A DNA stretch of 64,000 nt from Pseudonocardia humida (GTDB lineage Bacteria; Actinomycetota; Actinomycetes; Mycobacteriales; Pseudonocardiaceae): NCBI RefSeq assembly GCF_023898865.1, contig NZ_JAGSOV010000065.1, positions 1-64,000 of the forward strand, given 5' to 3'. The notes below the pieces were generated by a model. It was not told where the DNA came from. It saw nothing but the letters and a program-made list of their open reading frames with translations, and made no database searches. Below, one piece after another: positions 7,949 through 15,959 of this stretch. The stretch's first letter is position 1, and each line of letters begins with the position of its first letter. A program made the position numbers and the translations under genes.

Positions 7949-9280
7949 TCACCCGGTCACGGCACGGCGCCGCCGCCGGACCAGCCGGGCCACCGCGACG
8001 AGCACGGCCACCCCCACCAGCGCCAGCAGCACCGGCACCAGGGTCAGCGCCCACGGCCACGCCGGTCCCTCCAGCACCAGGCCCCCGATCGGCAGTTCGA
8101 GCACCTTCGCCGTCCACCGCGCCGTCGCGACGTCGGTGGTGCGGGCGAGGTCGACGATCGCGGCGTCGAACGCGAAGCCGGGCGCGGCGTGCAGGTACGT
8201 CGGTTCCGGTGCGTCCGCGACCGGCGCGACGGGCCCCGCGGCGGCCCCCGGGACGAGCAGCCGGTCGAGCCGCGGGGCGGCGCCGGCCAGGTCGTCGCGG
8301 GGCAGGAACGCCAGGCCGTGCCGGGAGCGGACCGGGCCGCCGTCCTCGCTCACCGCGAGCGTGCGGGCGGCCAGCGACTGGCCGCCGTAGGGGTCGAACG
8401 CCGAGGCCAGCTCGATCTCGCCGACGCCGTCGGTGAGCGCCACGCCGATGGTCGGCGGGAACCACCGGAAGCCGGCGTTGAGCATCGCCACCGGGTCGGG
8501 GAAGGCGACCTGGGTGGTCACCGGCGGGTCCGCGCGGTGGTGGCGCCACCCGATGGCGGCCGCGGCGTCGTCCGCGGCGGCGGCCCCGAACAACTGCTCC
8601 ACCACGTGCAGCGTGCCGTCGATGCTGGACAGGATGCCGGCGGTGGTCACGACGTCGCCGTCGTCGACGAACCGCTGGCCGCGCACCCAGTCGACGTCCG
8701 GGTAGTTCGCCTCGTAGCGCGGGAAGCGCAGCCAGTGCGCGGTGGCCGGGCGGCCGTCGAGCAGCCCGGCGGAGGCGAGCACCCCGGAGCCGTTGCAGAC
8801 GCCCAGCAGCAGCGCGCCGCCGTCGTCCTGGGTGCGCAGCCACCCGGTGACGGGCGCCGTGCTCGGCTCGCCGACGTCGGGCAGCGCGGGCACCACCACC
8901 ACGTCGGCCGCGCCGCCGAGCCGGGCGGCCAGGTCGTCGAAGCTGAGGTCGGGGACGAGGTCCAGGCCGCCGGTCAGCGGCACCGGGGCGCGCCGGGGCC
9001 CGACCGTGTAGACGTTGAAGCGGCCGGTCGCGGCGAGGATCTCGTAGGGGGCGAGCACGTCGGAGACGATCGCCCCGCGCTCGCCGACGACCACGGCGGC
9101 GGTCGGCCTGCCGGGATCGTGGGCGGCGAGCGCGGGGGCGGGGACGGGACGGTCGGGCCCCGGCTCGTACGGGGCGGCGAACGCCGCGGGCACCGCGACC
9201 GCCGCCCCCAGACCGGGGAGCAGCAGCGCGGCGAGCACCACGGCCAGGACGCGGGCGGTACGACGCAGCGCGGTCCGCAC
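7949..9280 (-). CDS. Membrane-anchored DJ-1/PfpI-like protein with tandem domains (443 aa)
   Basis: An N-terminal signal or anchor (about residues 5-35) is followed by a GATase1/DJ-1/PfpI-like domain (about 60-240) with the nucleophile Cys in L-G-V-C-N-G-S-G (Cys about 162). The next ~160 residues begin again with the same strand pattern (I-G-V-A-L-T-D-G-V-G-E-I-E-L-A) and look like a second, shortened copy without the Cys elbow. A C-terminal membrane helix (about 408-432) ends in R-R-R-R-R. Family members include chaperone/deglycase-like proteins and the sensor part of AraC regulators; an extracellular, membrane-tethered form is unusual. The GTG start is 5 bp after the preceding gene's stop, so the two are probably co-transcribed. 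Confidence 0.75.
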   Translation of the reverse strand: MRTALRRTARVLAVVLAALLLPGLGAAVAVPAAFAAPYEPGPDRPVPAPALAAHDPGRPTAAVVVGERGAIVSDVLAPYEILAATGRFNVYTVGPRRAPVPLTGGLDLVPDLSFDDLAARLGGAADVVVVPALPDVGEPSTAPVTGWLRTQDDGGALLLGVCNGSGVLASAGLLDGRPATAHWLRFPRYEANYPDVDWVRGQRFVDDGDVVTTAGILSSIDGTLHVVEQLFGAAAADDAAAAIGWRHHRADPPVTTQVAFPDPVAMLNAGFRWFPPTIGVALTDGVGEIELASAFDPYGGQSLAARTLAVSEDGGPVRSRHGLAFLPRDDLAGAAPRLDRLLVPGAAAGPVAPVADAPEPTYLHAAPGFAFDAAIVDLARTTDVATARWTAKVLELPIGGLVLEGPAWPWALTLVPVLLALVGVAVLVAVARLVRRRRRAVTG

Positions 9281-9285
9281 CCGGA

Positions 9286-9699
9286 TCAGTGCCAGTACTC
9301 CGACCGGCGCCACAACATGGCCACCAGCATCAGCGGGAACATGATCACGTGCCCGGCCGTCATCAGGGCCGACCCGGACAGCGCCCCCAGCCAGTACGGC
9401 ACCAGCAGCGCCAGGAACGGCACGTACATCACCGCGCACATCTCCACGATCGGCGCCCACCGGTGCCGGCGCACCGCCATCCACGCCGCCATCGCGACGG
9501 TCATGTTCGTGGCCATGACGACCGCGTGCACGTCGTCCCTGGCCACCCACTCGGCCGGCCACAGCGGCGCGAGCACGATCATCCCGATGATCATCGCGGC
9601 GACCATCTCGACGTAGTGCCCGAGGAACCGGGCGAGCTTGCGGTGGGTCGGGCGGGTGGCGGTCGCGGTGGTGTGGGCGGTGGTGTCGGCGGTCGTCAT
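9286..9699 (-). CDS. Multi-pass membrane protein, unknown (137 aa)
   Basis: A small integral membrane protein with about four hydrophobic helices (from V-E-M-V-A-A-M-I-I-G-M-I-V-L-A through to H-V-I-M-F-P-L-M-L-V-A-M-L-W) after a Thr/Ala-rich N terminus of about 20 residues. I do not recognise a family of known function. The ATG chosen is preceded by GGGAGGGCAGCCCC, a good ribosome site; the frame is open for 35 further codons that look non-coding. It lies between a NarL-type response regulator and the DJ-1-like membrane protein on the same strand, which suggests a membrane operon controlled by that two-component system. Confidence 0.7.
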   Translation of the reverse strand: MTTADTTAHTTATATRPTHRKLARFLGHYVEMVAAMIIGMIVLAPLWPAEWVARDDVHAVVMATNMTVAMAAWMAVRRHRWAPIVEMCAVMYVPFLALLVPYWLGALSGSALMTAGHVIMFPLMLVAMLWRRSEYWH

Positions 9700-9825
9700 G
9701 GGGCTGCCCTCCCGGTCGAAGTCGTCGCCGTAGAGGGTCGCCGCCGGGCGGGCCGCGGCCATGTGCCGGAGGTCATGGGCGGGGTCACGATCCGCCGTGA
9801 CCACCGCTGCCGGAGGTCCTCGCCG

Positions 9826-10482
9826 TCAGAGCAGGTCGAGGGCGCGGGCGCGCAGGGCGGCCTGGGTGCGGTCGCGGGCGCCGAGCTTGGACAGCACGTT
9901 CGTGACGTGGTTCTTCACCGTGCCCTCGGCCAGGAACAGCTCGCCGGCGATCTCGCGGTTGCTGCGGCCGTCGGCCAGCAGGCGCAGCACCTCCAGCTCC
10001 CGCTCCGACAGCGGCACCACCAGCGGCTGCGGGCGCGGGGCGGGGTCGGGCTCGGGCAGCTGGGCGAAGCGGGCCACCACCTTCGCCGCCACCGACGGCT
10101 GCAGCACCGACTCCCCGCGCGCCGCGGCCTGCACCGCCTCCACCAGCCGCGCCGAGGAGACGTCCTTGAGCAGGTAGCCGACCGCGCCGGCGCGCAGGGC
10201 GGCGAAGACGTCCTCGTCGTCGTCGAACGTGGTCAGCGCGATCACCCGCACCCCGGGCTGCTCGACGCGCAGCCTGCGGGTGGCGCCGACGCCGTCGAGG
10301 ACCGGCATGCGCAGGTCCATCAGGACGACGTCGGGGGCGAGCTCGGCGGCCCGGCGCAGCGCCTCGTCGCCGTCGCCCGCCTCGCCGACGACCTCGACCT
10401 CGCCGCCCGCGGACAGCAGCGTGCCCAGCGCCTCGCGGAACAGCGCCTGGTCGTCGACCAGCAGCACCCGCACCGGGCTCAC
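9826..10482 (-). CDS. NarL/FixJ-type response regulator (218 aa)
   Basis: A two-component response regulator. The receiver domain (about 1-120) starts V-R-V-L-L-V-D-D-Q and carries the phospho-acceptor Asp in V-V-L-M-D-L-R-M-P. The LuxR-type helix-turn-helix (about 150-215) has L-S-E-R-E-L-E-V-L-R-L-L-A-D-G-R-S-N-R-E-I-A. The GTG start lies 13 bp after the kinase stop with GAGGGA just upstream; translation is probably coupled. It forms a kinase-regulator pair with the gene at 10496-11590. Likely targets are the two membrane-protein genes immediately downstream (inference). Confidence 0.9.
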   Translation of the reverse strand: MSPVRVLLVDDQALFREALGTLLSAGGEVEVVGEAGDGDEALRRAAELAPDVVLMDLRMPVLDGVGATRRLRVEQPGVRVIALTTFDDDEDVFAALRAGAVGYLLKDVSSARLVEAVQAAARGESVLQPSVAAKVVARFAQLPEPDPAPRPQPLVVPLSERELEVLRLLADGRSNREIAGELFLAEGTVKNHVTNVLSKLGARDRTQAALRARALDLL

Positions 10483-10495
10483 CGCACTCCCTCGC

Positions 10496-11590
10496 TCACC
10501 CGGGCACCTCCATCGCCAGCGTGCAGCCTTCACCCGGCGCGGTGTCGAGGTCCAGGCGCCCTCCCAGCCGCGCGGCCCGCTCGCGCAGCCCGACCAACCC
10601 GAAGCCCTCCGACGCCGTGCCCGCGGCGCCCGCCCCGTCGTCGTGGACCTCGACCCGCACCACCCCGTCGGCGAACTCCAGCACGAGCCCGGCGTGAGTA
10701 GCGCGGGAGTGCTTGCGGACGTTGGTCAGGCCCTCCTGGGCGGCCCGGAACAGCGCCTCGCGCGACTCGTCGGGCAGCGCGCGCTCCTCCCCGGAGATCG
10801 TCACCCCGGTCGGGATGCCGGCCGCGGAGGTCTCCTCGGCCAGCGCGGTGAGCGCCGCGGGCAGCGGCGGGACGTGGCGCGGCTCGCGCAGCGCGGCCAC
10901 CGAGCGGCGCACCTCGGCCAGCGCCGTCTCGGCCTGCTCCTGGGCCTTGGCCAGCACCTCGTCGGCGCGGCCCGGGTCGGCCGAGAGCACCGCGCGGGCC
11001 GCCTTGACCTGCATCTGGACCACGGTCAGCGAGTGCCCGAGGCCGTCGTGGATGTCGCGGGCCACCCGGTTGCGCTCCTGGACCGTGGCCAGCCGCTCGG
11101 CCTGGGCGGCGTAGTCGCGCAGCTGCCCGTGCGCCTGGGCCAGCTCGTGGCGGGTCCGCTGCTCGCGCAGCAGCAGTTCGGTGATCACCGCGCCGAACAG
11201 CACCGACATCAACGTGCCCACGCCCTCGCGGGGCAGGCTGTGCAGCGGCATCCCGACGTGCACGAACGGCGTGGTCGCGACGACCAGCGCGATGACCGGG
11301 ACCGGCAACCGCAGCACGACGCACTGGCTGACCAGCAGCACCAGCAGCAGCGTCGACCCGACCCCGGCGTCGTAGGTGAAGGTGACGAACGACAGCGGGA
11401 GCTGGACCGCGACGTAGAGCAGCGACCACGCGATGTGCCCGCGGCGCTGCACCCACGGGAAGGCCAGCAGGGACAGCGCCGCGAAGACCGCGCCGAACGC
11501 CATCGCCGGAGCCCGATCGGGCGCGCCGAGCGAGCCCAGCACCACCGTGAGGAACGCGCCGGCGGTCAGCGCCGCGAGGGCCCGGTTCAC
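10496..11590 (-). CDS. Sensor histidine kinase, HisKA_3 type (364 aa)
   Basis: The N-terminal 140 residues contain about five membrane helices with little extracellular sequence, so the kinase probably senses a membrane or intramembrane signal. A HisKA_3 dimerisation domain follows with the phospho-acceptor His in R-V-A-R-D-I-H-D-G-L-G-H (His about 181). The HATPase domain contains E-G-L-T-N-V-R-K-H-S (N box) and D-D-G-A-G (G1). This is the DesK/LiaS-like subfamily that pairs with NarL regulators, here the next gene. The GTG start was chosen at the beginning of the membrane region, because the open frame upstream overlaps the neighbouring CGNR gene and is not membrane-like. Confidence 0.88.
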   Translation of the reverse strand: MNRALAALTAGAFLTVVLGSLGAPDRAPAMAFGAVFAALSLLAFPWVQRRGHIAWSLLYVAVQLPLSFVTFTYDAGVGSTLLLVLLVSQCVVLRLPVPVIALVVATTPFVHVGMPLHSLPREGVGTLMSVLFGAVITELLLREQRTRHELAQAHGQLRDYAAQAERLATVQERNRVARDIHDGLGHSLTVVQMQVKAARAVLSADPGRADEVLAKAQEQAETALAEVRRSVAALREPRHVPPLPAALTALAEETSAAGIPTGVTISGEERALPDESREALFRAAQEGLTNVRKHSRATHAGLVLEFADGVVRVEVHDDGAGAAGTASEGFGLVGLRERAARLGGRLDLDTAPGEGCTLAMEVPG

Positions 11591-11622
11591 GGGGCCACTG
11601 TGGGCGCTGCGCGGCAGCACGG

Positions 11623-12201
11623 TCAATCGGCATCCGGGGCGGCAGCCCGGGCGGCCCGGCGGCGGGCGCGGTGGTTGGCCACGTTGACCCGGTTGCCGCA
11701 CACGTCGGGCTCGCAGTAGCGGCGGCGGCCGGCCCGGCTGGTGTCCACGAACGCCCCGGCGCAGGTCGGGGCGGCGCAGTGGCGGAAACGGTCGGGTCCG
11801 AGCGCGCGCAGCACGCCGAGCAGCCCGGTGCCGGCGAGCAGGGCCAGCTCGTCGGCGATCCCGGCGCCCGGGCGGCTGCGCACCCACCACTCCCAGCGCC
11901 CGCCGTGCCGGACCAGGACGGGCCCGACCCCGGTCCGCGCGGTCAGCTCGCCCGCCCCGTCGGCGAGCGACGCGGGGTCGTCGAGGAGGGCGCGCAGGGT
12001 GGCCCGCAGCGCCCGGACGGCGGCGACGTCGTCGTCGGTCGGGGTGGCGAGCGACGCGAGGTCGTGCGCGGCGAGGAAGCGGCCCAGCGCGGCCGGGTCG
12101 GCGACCAGGTCGCCGGTGCTCACCGCGACCTCGGGTGCGGTGTTGACCAGGTCGGTCGCGACGCGCGCGCCGGTGGCGTGGTCGTCGAGGCGCACCAGCA
12201 C
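11623..12201 (-). CDS. CGNR zinc-finger regulator with ABATE domain (192 aa)
   Basis: The N-terminal part has the ABATE (putative stress-induced regulator) layout, with D-L-V-N-T near the start. The C-terminal 45 residues form a CGNR zinc finger: C-A-A-P-T-C-A-G-A-F-V-D, then R-R-R-Y-C-E-P-D-V-C-G-N-R followed by a basic tail (R-A-R-R-R). These proteins are presumed one-component transcription regulators. It is divergent from an MFS transporter with a 69-bp shared promoter, which is the usual arrangement for a regulator and its target. It lies 32 bp upstream of the two-component kinase on the same strand and may also be co-transcribed with it. Confidence 0.88.
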   Translation of the reverse strand: MLVRLDDHATGARVATDLVNTAPEVAVSTGDLVADPAALGRFLAAHDLASLATPTDDDVAAVRALRATLRALLDDPASLADGAGELTARTGVGPVLVRHGGRWEWWVRSRPGAGIADELALLAGTGLLGVLRALGPDRFRHCAAPTCAGAFVDTSRAGRRRYCEPDVCGNRVNVANHRARRRAARAAAPDAD

Positions 12202-12270
12202 TGTCGGTCCCCCCTTTGTAAGGTTTGTCGTGACAGTTTAAGCCTTTCGCAAGGAGAGGAGTCCTCGACC
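12202..12270. promoter_or_regulatory. Shared promoter of CGNR regulator and MFS gene
   Basis: This 69-bp divergent gap is AT-richer than its flanks. It contains TGTC-GT-GACA (a short dyad around 12227-12236) and, towards the MFS gene, the ribosome site AAGGAGAGGA ten bases before its ATG. Which protein binds it is not shown; the CGNR regulator is the obvious candidate. Confidence 0.4.
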
Positions 12271-13449
12271 ATGGCCACACCGCGAACCGAGCGGCCGCTG
12301 CGGCCGCGCACGGTCCTGCTGGGCCTGCTGGCGCTCGCGCTGAACCTGCGCGCGGCCCTGGCCGGCTACCCGCCCCTGCTGGAGACCGCCCGCACCGGGC
12401 TGGGTGTCACCTCGGCCGCGGCCGGCCTGGTGCAGACCGGGGCCGTGCTGATGATGGCGGTCGGCTCGTTGGCCGGAGCCGCGGCCGGCGAGCGCATCGG
12501 CCGGGAGCGGGCGCTGACCGCGGCGCTCACCCTGGTGGCGGCGGGCAGCCTGGTGCGCGGCGCGCCGACGCTGCCCGCCCTGATCGGCGGCAGCCTGCTG
12601 GTCGGGTTCGGCATCGGCGTCGCCGGTGCGCTGCTGGCCGGCGTGGTCAAGCAGCGCCTCGCGTCCCGCGCCGGGGCGGTGACCGGCGGATACGTCGTCG
12701 CCATGATGGTCGGCTCGACGATCGCCGGCGCGGCGGCCGTGCCGATGGCCGTGGCGCTGGGCGGCTGGTCGGCGTCGCTGGCGGTCTGGGCGGTTCCGGC
12801 GCTGCTGGCCGTCGCCGTCTGGGCGCCGGTCGCCCGCCGCGCCGGACCGGGGGAGCCCGCGGCCCGCACCCGGCTCCCGTGGCGCGACCCCTTCGCCCGG
12901 CTCGCCGCCGCCTACCTGGCCGGCTCGTCGCTGCTGGTCTACGGCTGGCTGACCTGGCTCTCGCCGTACTACGAGAGCCGGGGCTGGGCGCCGGAGGCCG
13001 CCGGGCTGCTGGTGGCGGTGTGGAGCATCGCGCACGTCCCGTCGGCGCTGGCCGTGCCCGCGCTCGCCGAGCGACGCCGCCGCTGGCGGTTCTGGGCGGG
13101 TGCCACCCTCGCCGTGATCACGGTCGGGACGCTCGGCGTGCTGCTGGCCCCGGAGCCCCCGGTCGTCGGCCCGTGGCTCTGGGTGGTGCTGATCGGGCTG
13201 GGCGCGGGCGCCGGGTTCCCGCTCGGGCTGGCCGTCATCGCCTGGCGGACGCCCGACGGCGCCGCCGGCGCCGCCGTGAGCGGCATGGCGATGGGCGTCG
13301 GCTACACCGTCGCCGGGCTCGGCCCGCTGCTGATGGGCCTGCTCATCGACCTGACCGGCGGTTTCGGGGCGGCCGTCGGCGTGCTGCTGGGCGCGGCGGC
13401 GCTGCAGGCCGTGGCGATCCTGCGGATCGGCGACCCGCCGCGGGGCTGA
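12271..13449 (+). CDS. MFS transporter, CynX/NimT type (392 aa)
   Basis: A twelve-helix major facilitator. It begins R-T-V-L-L-G-L-L-A-L-A-L-N-L-R-A-A-L-A-G-Y-P-P, which is the CynX/NimT (cyanate / 2-nitroimidazole transporter-like) pattern with N-L-R in helix 1. The ATG is preceded by AAGGAGAGGA. Length is typical. Substrate is unknown; family members export or import small anions and nitro-heterocycles. The divergent CGNR regulator probably controls it. Confidence 0.87.
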   Translation: MATPRTERPLRPRTVLLGLLALALNLRAALAGYPPLLETARTGLGVTSAAAGLVQTGAVLMMAVGSLAGAAAGERIGRERALTAALTLVAAGSLVRGAPTLPALIGGSLLVGFGIGVAGALLAGVVKQRLASRAGAVTGGYVVAMMVGSTIAGAAAVPMAVALGGWSASLAVWAVPALLAVAVWAPVARRAGPGEPAARTRLPWRDPFARLAAAYLAGSSLLVYGWLTWLSPYYESRGWAPEAAGLLVAVWSIAHVPSALAVPALAERRRRWRFWAGATLAVITVGTLGVLLAPEPPVVGPWLWVVLIGLGAGAGFPLGLAVIAWRTPDGAAGAAVSGMAMGVGYTVAGLGPLLMGLLIDLTGGFGAAVGVLLGAAALQAVAILRIGDPPRG

Positions 13450-13492
13450 CGCCGCCACCCGGGGCCGCGCCCGGACGGCCCGCGCCGCCGGA

Positions 13493-13864
13493 TCAGCGGT
13501 GCTCGTCCTCGGTCAGCGGGACCACCCAGGCCCGGCGCTCGGCGATCCGGCCGTCGCGGATCACGAACACCTCCGCCATCGACATGCGCACCGGCCCACC
13601 GGACTCCCGCGGCGCCCACCCGCGCAGCTCCGCCATCACGGTGTCGCCCTCCTCGACCATCCGCACGACGTCCAGCCGCGGCGGGCCGACGAACCCCGGC
13701 CCGTCGATGGCGTCGTCGTAGGCCTGCTTGCCGGTCAGGTGGAAGTGCCCGAAGACCGTCCACTCGATGTCGTCGGTCAAGCAGGACAGGATCGTGGTGT
13801 GGTCGTTCGTGCGGAACCCGTCGAGGTAGGTCCGCACCAGCTCCTTGTTCGGCGACTCGCTCAT
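13493..13864 (-). CDS. SnoaL-like / NTF2-fold protein (123 aa)
   Basis: A small cytoplasmic NTF2-fold protein. Helices E-L-V-R-T-Y-L-D-G-F-R-T-N-D are followed by L-T-D-D-I-E-W-T-V-F-G-H-F-H and the sheet ending E-V-F-V-I-R-D-G-R-I-A-E-R-R-A-W. Family members include polyketide cyclases, ketosteroid-isomerase-like enzymes and ligand-binding proteins. No substrate can be assigned. It is convergent with the MFS gene and lies just downstream of a small membrane-protein gene on the same strand. Confidence 0.82.
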   Translation of the reverse strand: MSESPNKELVRTYLDGFRTNDHTTILSCLTDDIEWTVFGHFHLTGKQAYDDAIDGPGFVGPPRLDVVRMVEEGDTVMAELRGWAPRESGGPVRMSMAEVFVIRDGRIAERRAWVVPLTEDEHR

Positions 13865-13896
13865 CCGATCCTCTCCGGGCGCCCACCGCGGGCGCC

Positions 13897-14187
13897 TCAG
13901 CGAGGGGTCGGAGCCGGCGGCCCGCTCTCGACGTCGAAGTCGAGCCGGAACCTGCCGTCGCCGTCGCCGACCTCGTCGCGCAGCACGAGCTCGGTGCGCC
14001 GCTGCTGCAGCTCGTGGTGCTTGGTGGCGTAGAACAGCGCGGTCACCTCGTCGATCCCGGCGGCCGACAGCGAGGTGTCGCGGCGCCTGCGCCAGGGCAG
14101 CACCCAGCCGCCGAGGCGCTCCGCCGCGGCCAGCGCCACCAGCAGGCACACCAGCCCGGGCAACGACATGGCGAACACCCAGCCCAT
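13897..14187 (-). CDS. DUF6191-like small membrane protein (96 aa)
   Basis: An N-terminal membrane helix (about 2-22, W-V-F-A-M-S-L-P-G-L-V-C-L-L-V-A-L-A) is followed by a short basic segment and a soluble tail with A-L-F-Y-A-T-K-H-H-E-L-Q-Q-R-R-T-E, the pattern I associate with DUF6191 proteins of actinobacteria. Function is unknown. The ATG start puts the helix at the N terminus. It is divergent from a VOC-family gene, leaving 63 bp for both promoters. Confidence 0.65.
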   Translation of the reverse strand: MGWVFAMSLPGLVCLLVALAAAERLGGWVLPWRRRRDTSLSAAGIDEVTALFYATKHHELQQRRTELVLRDEVGDGDGRFRLDFDVESGPPAPTPR

Positions 14188-14250
14188 GACCGCGAGCGTA
14201 GCCGTAAACCACGTGCCACCGGCCCGGCCGCGGGGCCAGGATCGCCGCCC

Positions 14251-14649
14251 ATGACCGCCCGCATCTCGCACACCACGTTCGACTCCCGCGACGCCCACGC
14301 CCAGTCCGTGTTCTGGGGCCGGGTGCTCGGCTTCACCGAGGACCCCGACGACTCCGACGAGCCCGGCCACGAGGAGTGCATGATCTTCTCGGCGGACCGC
14401 GGGCAGCGGCTGCTGTTCATCGAGGTGCCCGAGGCCAAGCAGGTCAAGAACCGGCTGCACCTCGACCTCGTCCCGGTCGAGGGCACCCGCGACGAGGAGC
14501 TGGCCCGGCTGCTGGAGCTGGGCGCCACCGTCGTCGACGACCGCCGCCGCCCGGACGGCGGTTGGGTCGTGCTGGCCGACCCGGAGGGCAACGAGTTCTG
14601 CATCCTGCGCTCCGAGGCCGAGCGGGAGGCCGCGACCGCCACCCCCTAA
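14251..14649 (+). CDS. VOC-family (glyoxalase-like) protein (132 aa)
   Basis: A single-module VOC protein similar to the actinobacterial glyoxalase/bleomycin-resistance group that ends in a D-P-E-G-N-E-F-C-I-L motif (present here near residues 110-119). Two beta-alpha-beta-beta-beta halves are visible: H-T-T-F-D-S-R-D-A-H-A-Q-S-V-F-W at the start and L-H-L-D-L-V-P-V-E-G in the middle, the latter supplying a typical metal-ligand His. Substrate is unknown. It is convergent with adenosine deaminase, with a palindromic repeat filling the gap. Confidence 0.85.
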   Translation: MTARISHTTFDSRDAHAQSVFWGRVLGFTEDPDDSDEPGHEECMIFSADRGQRLLFIEVPEAKQVKNRLHLDLVPVEGTRDEELARLLELGATVVDDRRRPDGGWVVLADPEGNEFCILRSEAEREAATATP

Positions 14650-14650
14650 C

Positions 14651-14717
14651 CCCGTCGAGAACGAACCTGTTGTCGATTGGACCGGTCCAAAACGACAACG
14701 ACTTCGTTCTCGACGGG
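14651..14717. repeat. CGAGAACG palindrome, copy A (likely bidirectional terminator)
   Basis: Outer arms of 15 bp (CCCGTCGAGAACGAA and its exact complement) enclose a second dyad GTTGTCG / CGACAAC and a perfect central palindrome TTGGACCGGTCCAA. It fills the 75-bp gap between two convergent genes, where it could end transcription from both sides. Related copies lie at 52622-52686 and 54146-54207. Confidence 0.85.
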
Positions 14718-14724
14718 ATGGGGC

Positions 14725-15738
14725 TCAGGCGGCGTAGCGGTCGATCTCGGCGAGCAGGGCCTGCCGGGTGGGGTCGTCGCAGAAGGCGGCCCGGGCGCCG
14801 GTGCGGGCGATGTCGGCCAGGTCGGCGCGGTCCAGGCCGAAGTCGGTGTGGCACAGCCGGTACTCGGTGTCCAGGTCGGTGCCGAACATGCCGGGGTCGT
14901 CGGTGGCCAGGGTGACCGGCACGCCCGCGGCCAGCAGCGCCGGCAGCGGGTGCTCGGCGAGCGACGCGGTGGCCCCCGTGCGCACGTTGGAGGTGGGGCA
15001 CACCTCCAGCGCGATGCCGTGCCCGGCGAGGTGGGCCAGCAGGGCGGGGTCGGTGGCGGCGCCGATCCCGTGCCCGACCCGCTCGGCGCCCAGCTCGCGC
15101 ACCGCCGCCCACACCTCGGCGGGGCCCACCGTCTCCCCGGCGTGCGGGACGCTGTGCAGGCCCGCGTCGCGGGCGGCCCGGAAGACGTCGGCGAAGTCGG
15201 CCCGGCGCACGCCGCGCTCGGCGCCGCTCAGGCCGAAGCCGACGGTGCCCGCCGGGCGGTGCCCGACGGCGAACCGCAGGGTCTCCTCGGCGCCGGGCAG
15301 GCCGAGCGCGGCGTCCGCGTCGAAGATCCAGCCCAGCTCGACGCCGTGCCGGGCGCGCACCAGCTCCCGGCCGTCGACGAGGGCCTGGGCCAGGTCGTCG
15401 GGGTCGATGCCGGCCATCCGGTTGCGCACCGGCGTGACCTGGACCTCGGCGTAGCGCACGGTGCGCGCGGCCAGTTCCGCGCCCAGCCCGGCCACCAGCG
15501 TGACGACGTCGGCCCCGGTGCGGACCAGCAGGTTCACCCGCCGGTAGACGTCCAGGAAGTGCGGGAAGTCGGTGAACCGGTAGAACTCGGCCAGCGCGTC
15601 CGGCTCGGTCGGCACGTCGCCGTCGGGGTGGCGGCGGGCCAGGGTGAGCACGGCGTCGGGCGGGGCGGAGCCGACCAGGTGCAGGTGCAGCTCGACCTTG
15701 GGCAGGGCGGCGACGTACGCGGCGATGTCGGTGGACAC
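14725..15738 (-). CDS. add: Adenosine deaminase family protein (337 aa)
   Basis: A TIM-barrel purine deaminase that would convert adenosine (or a close analogue) to inosine in the cytoplasm. Metal and catalytic motifs are present: P-K-V-E-L-H-L-H-L near the N terminus, H-A-G-E in the middle (the Glu is the proton donor), G-H-G-I, and T-D-D-P-G near the C terminus. The usual H-x-H-L-D-G is replaced by H-L-H-L-V-G-S, so substrate preference may differ from classic adenosine deaminases. GTG start. A 28-codon frame lies just upstream on the same strand. Confidence 0.86.
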   Translation of the reverse strand: MSTDIAAYVAALPKVELHLHLVGSAPPDAVLTLARRHPDGDVPTEPDALAEFYRFTDFPHFLDVYRRVNLLVRTGADVVTLVAGLGAELAARTVRYAEVQVTPVRNRMAGIDPDDLAQALVDGRELVRARHGVELGWIFDADAALGLPGAEETLRFAVGHRPAGTVGFGLSGAERGVRRADFADVFRAARDAGLHSVPHAGETVGPAEVWAAVRELGAERVGHGIGAATDPALLAHLAGHGIALEVCPTSNVRTGATASLAEHPLPALLAAGVPVTLATDDPGMFGTDLDTEYRLCHTDFGLDRADLADIARTGARAAFCDDPTRQALLAEIDRYAA

Positions 15739-15783
15739 GATGGGCCTTCCGGGAGGGTGACGGGGACGGGAGCCGCGAACGGC

Positions 15784-15870
15784 TCACCAGTCGGCGTCGC
15801 CCCGGTCGTGGCACGCGCCGTACAGCGGCTGGGCCACCAGCCCGTACCGGTACACGTCCACGGCCCCCAC
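15784..15870 (-). CDS. Possible small peptide gene upstream of adenosine deaminase (28 aa)
   Basis: A short GTG-started frame reads V-D-V-Y-R-Y-G-L-V-A-Q-P-L-Y-G-A-C-H-D-R-G-D and ends D-W. It has a natural-looking amino-acid mix and G/C third positions, unlike the Arg/Pro-rich chance frames nearby. It ends 45 bp before the deaminase start. It may be a real microprotein, a gene remnant or chance; no ribosome site decides it. Confidence 0.25.
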   Translation of the reverse strand: MGAVDVYRYGLVAQPLYGACHDRGDADW

Positions 15871-15959
15871 CCTGCTCGGCCGCCCCCGACGGGTCAAGAA
15901 CTTTGCCGGAGTGGCAACGGAACTTGTCAGTCGGCCCGGGTCGGGAGCAGTGTCGTGGC

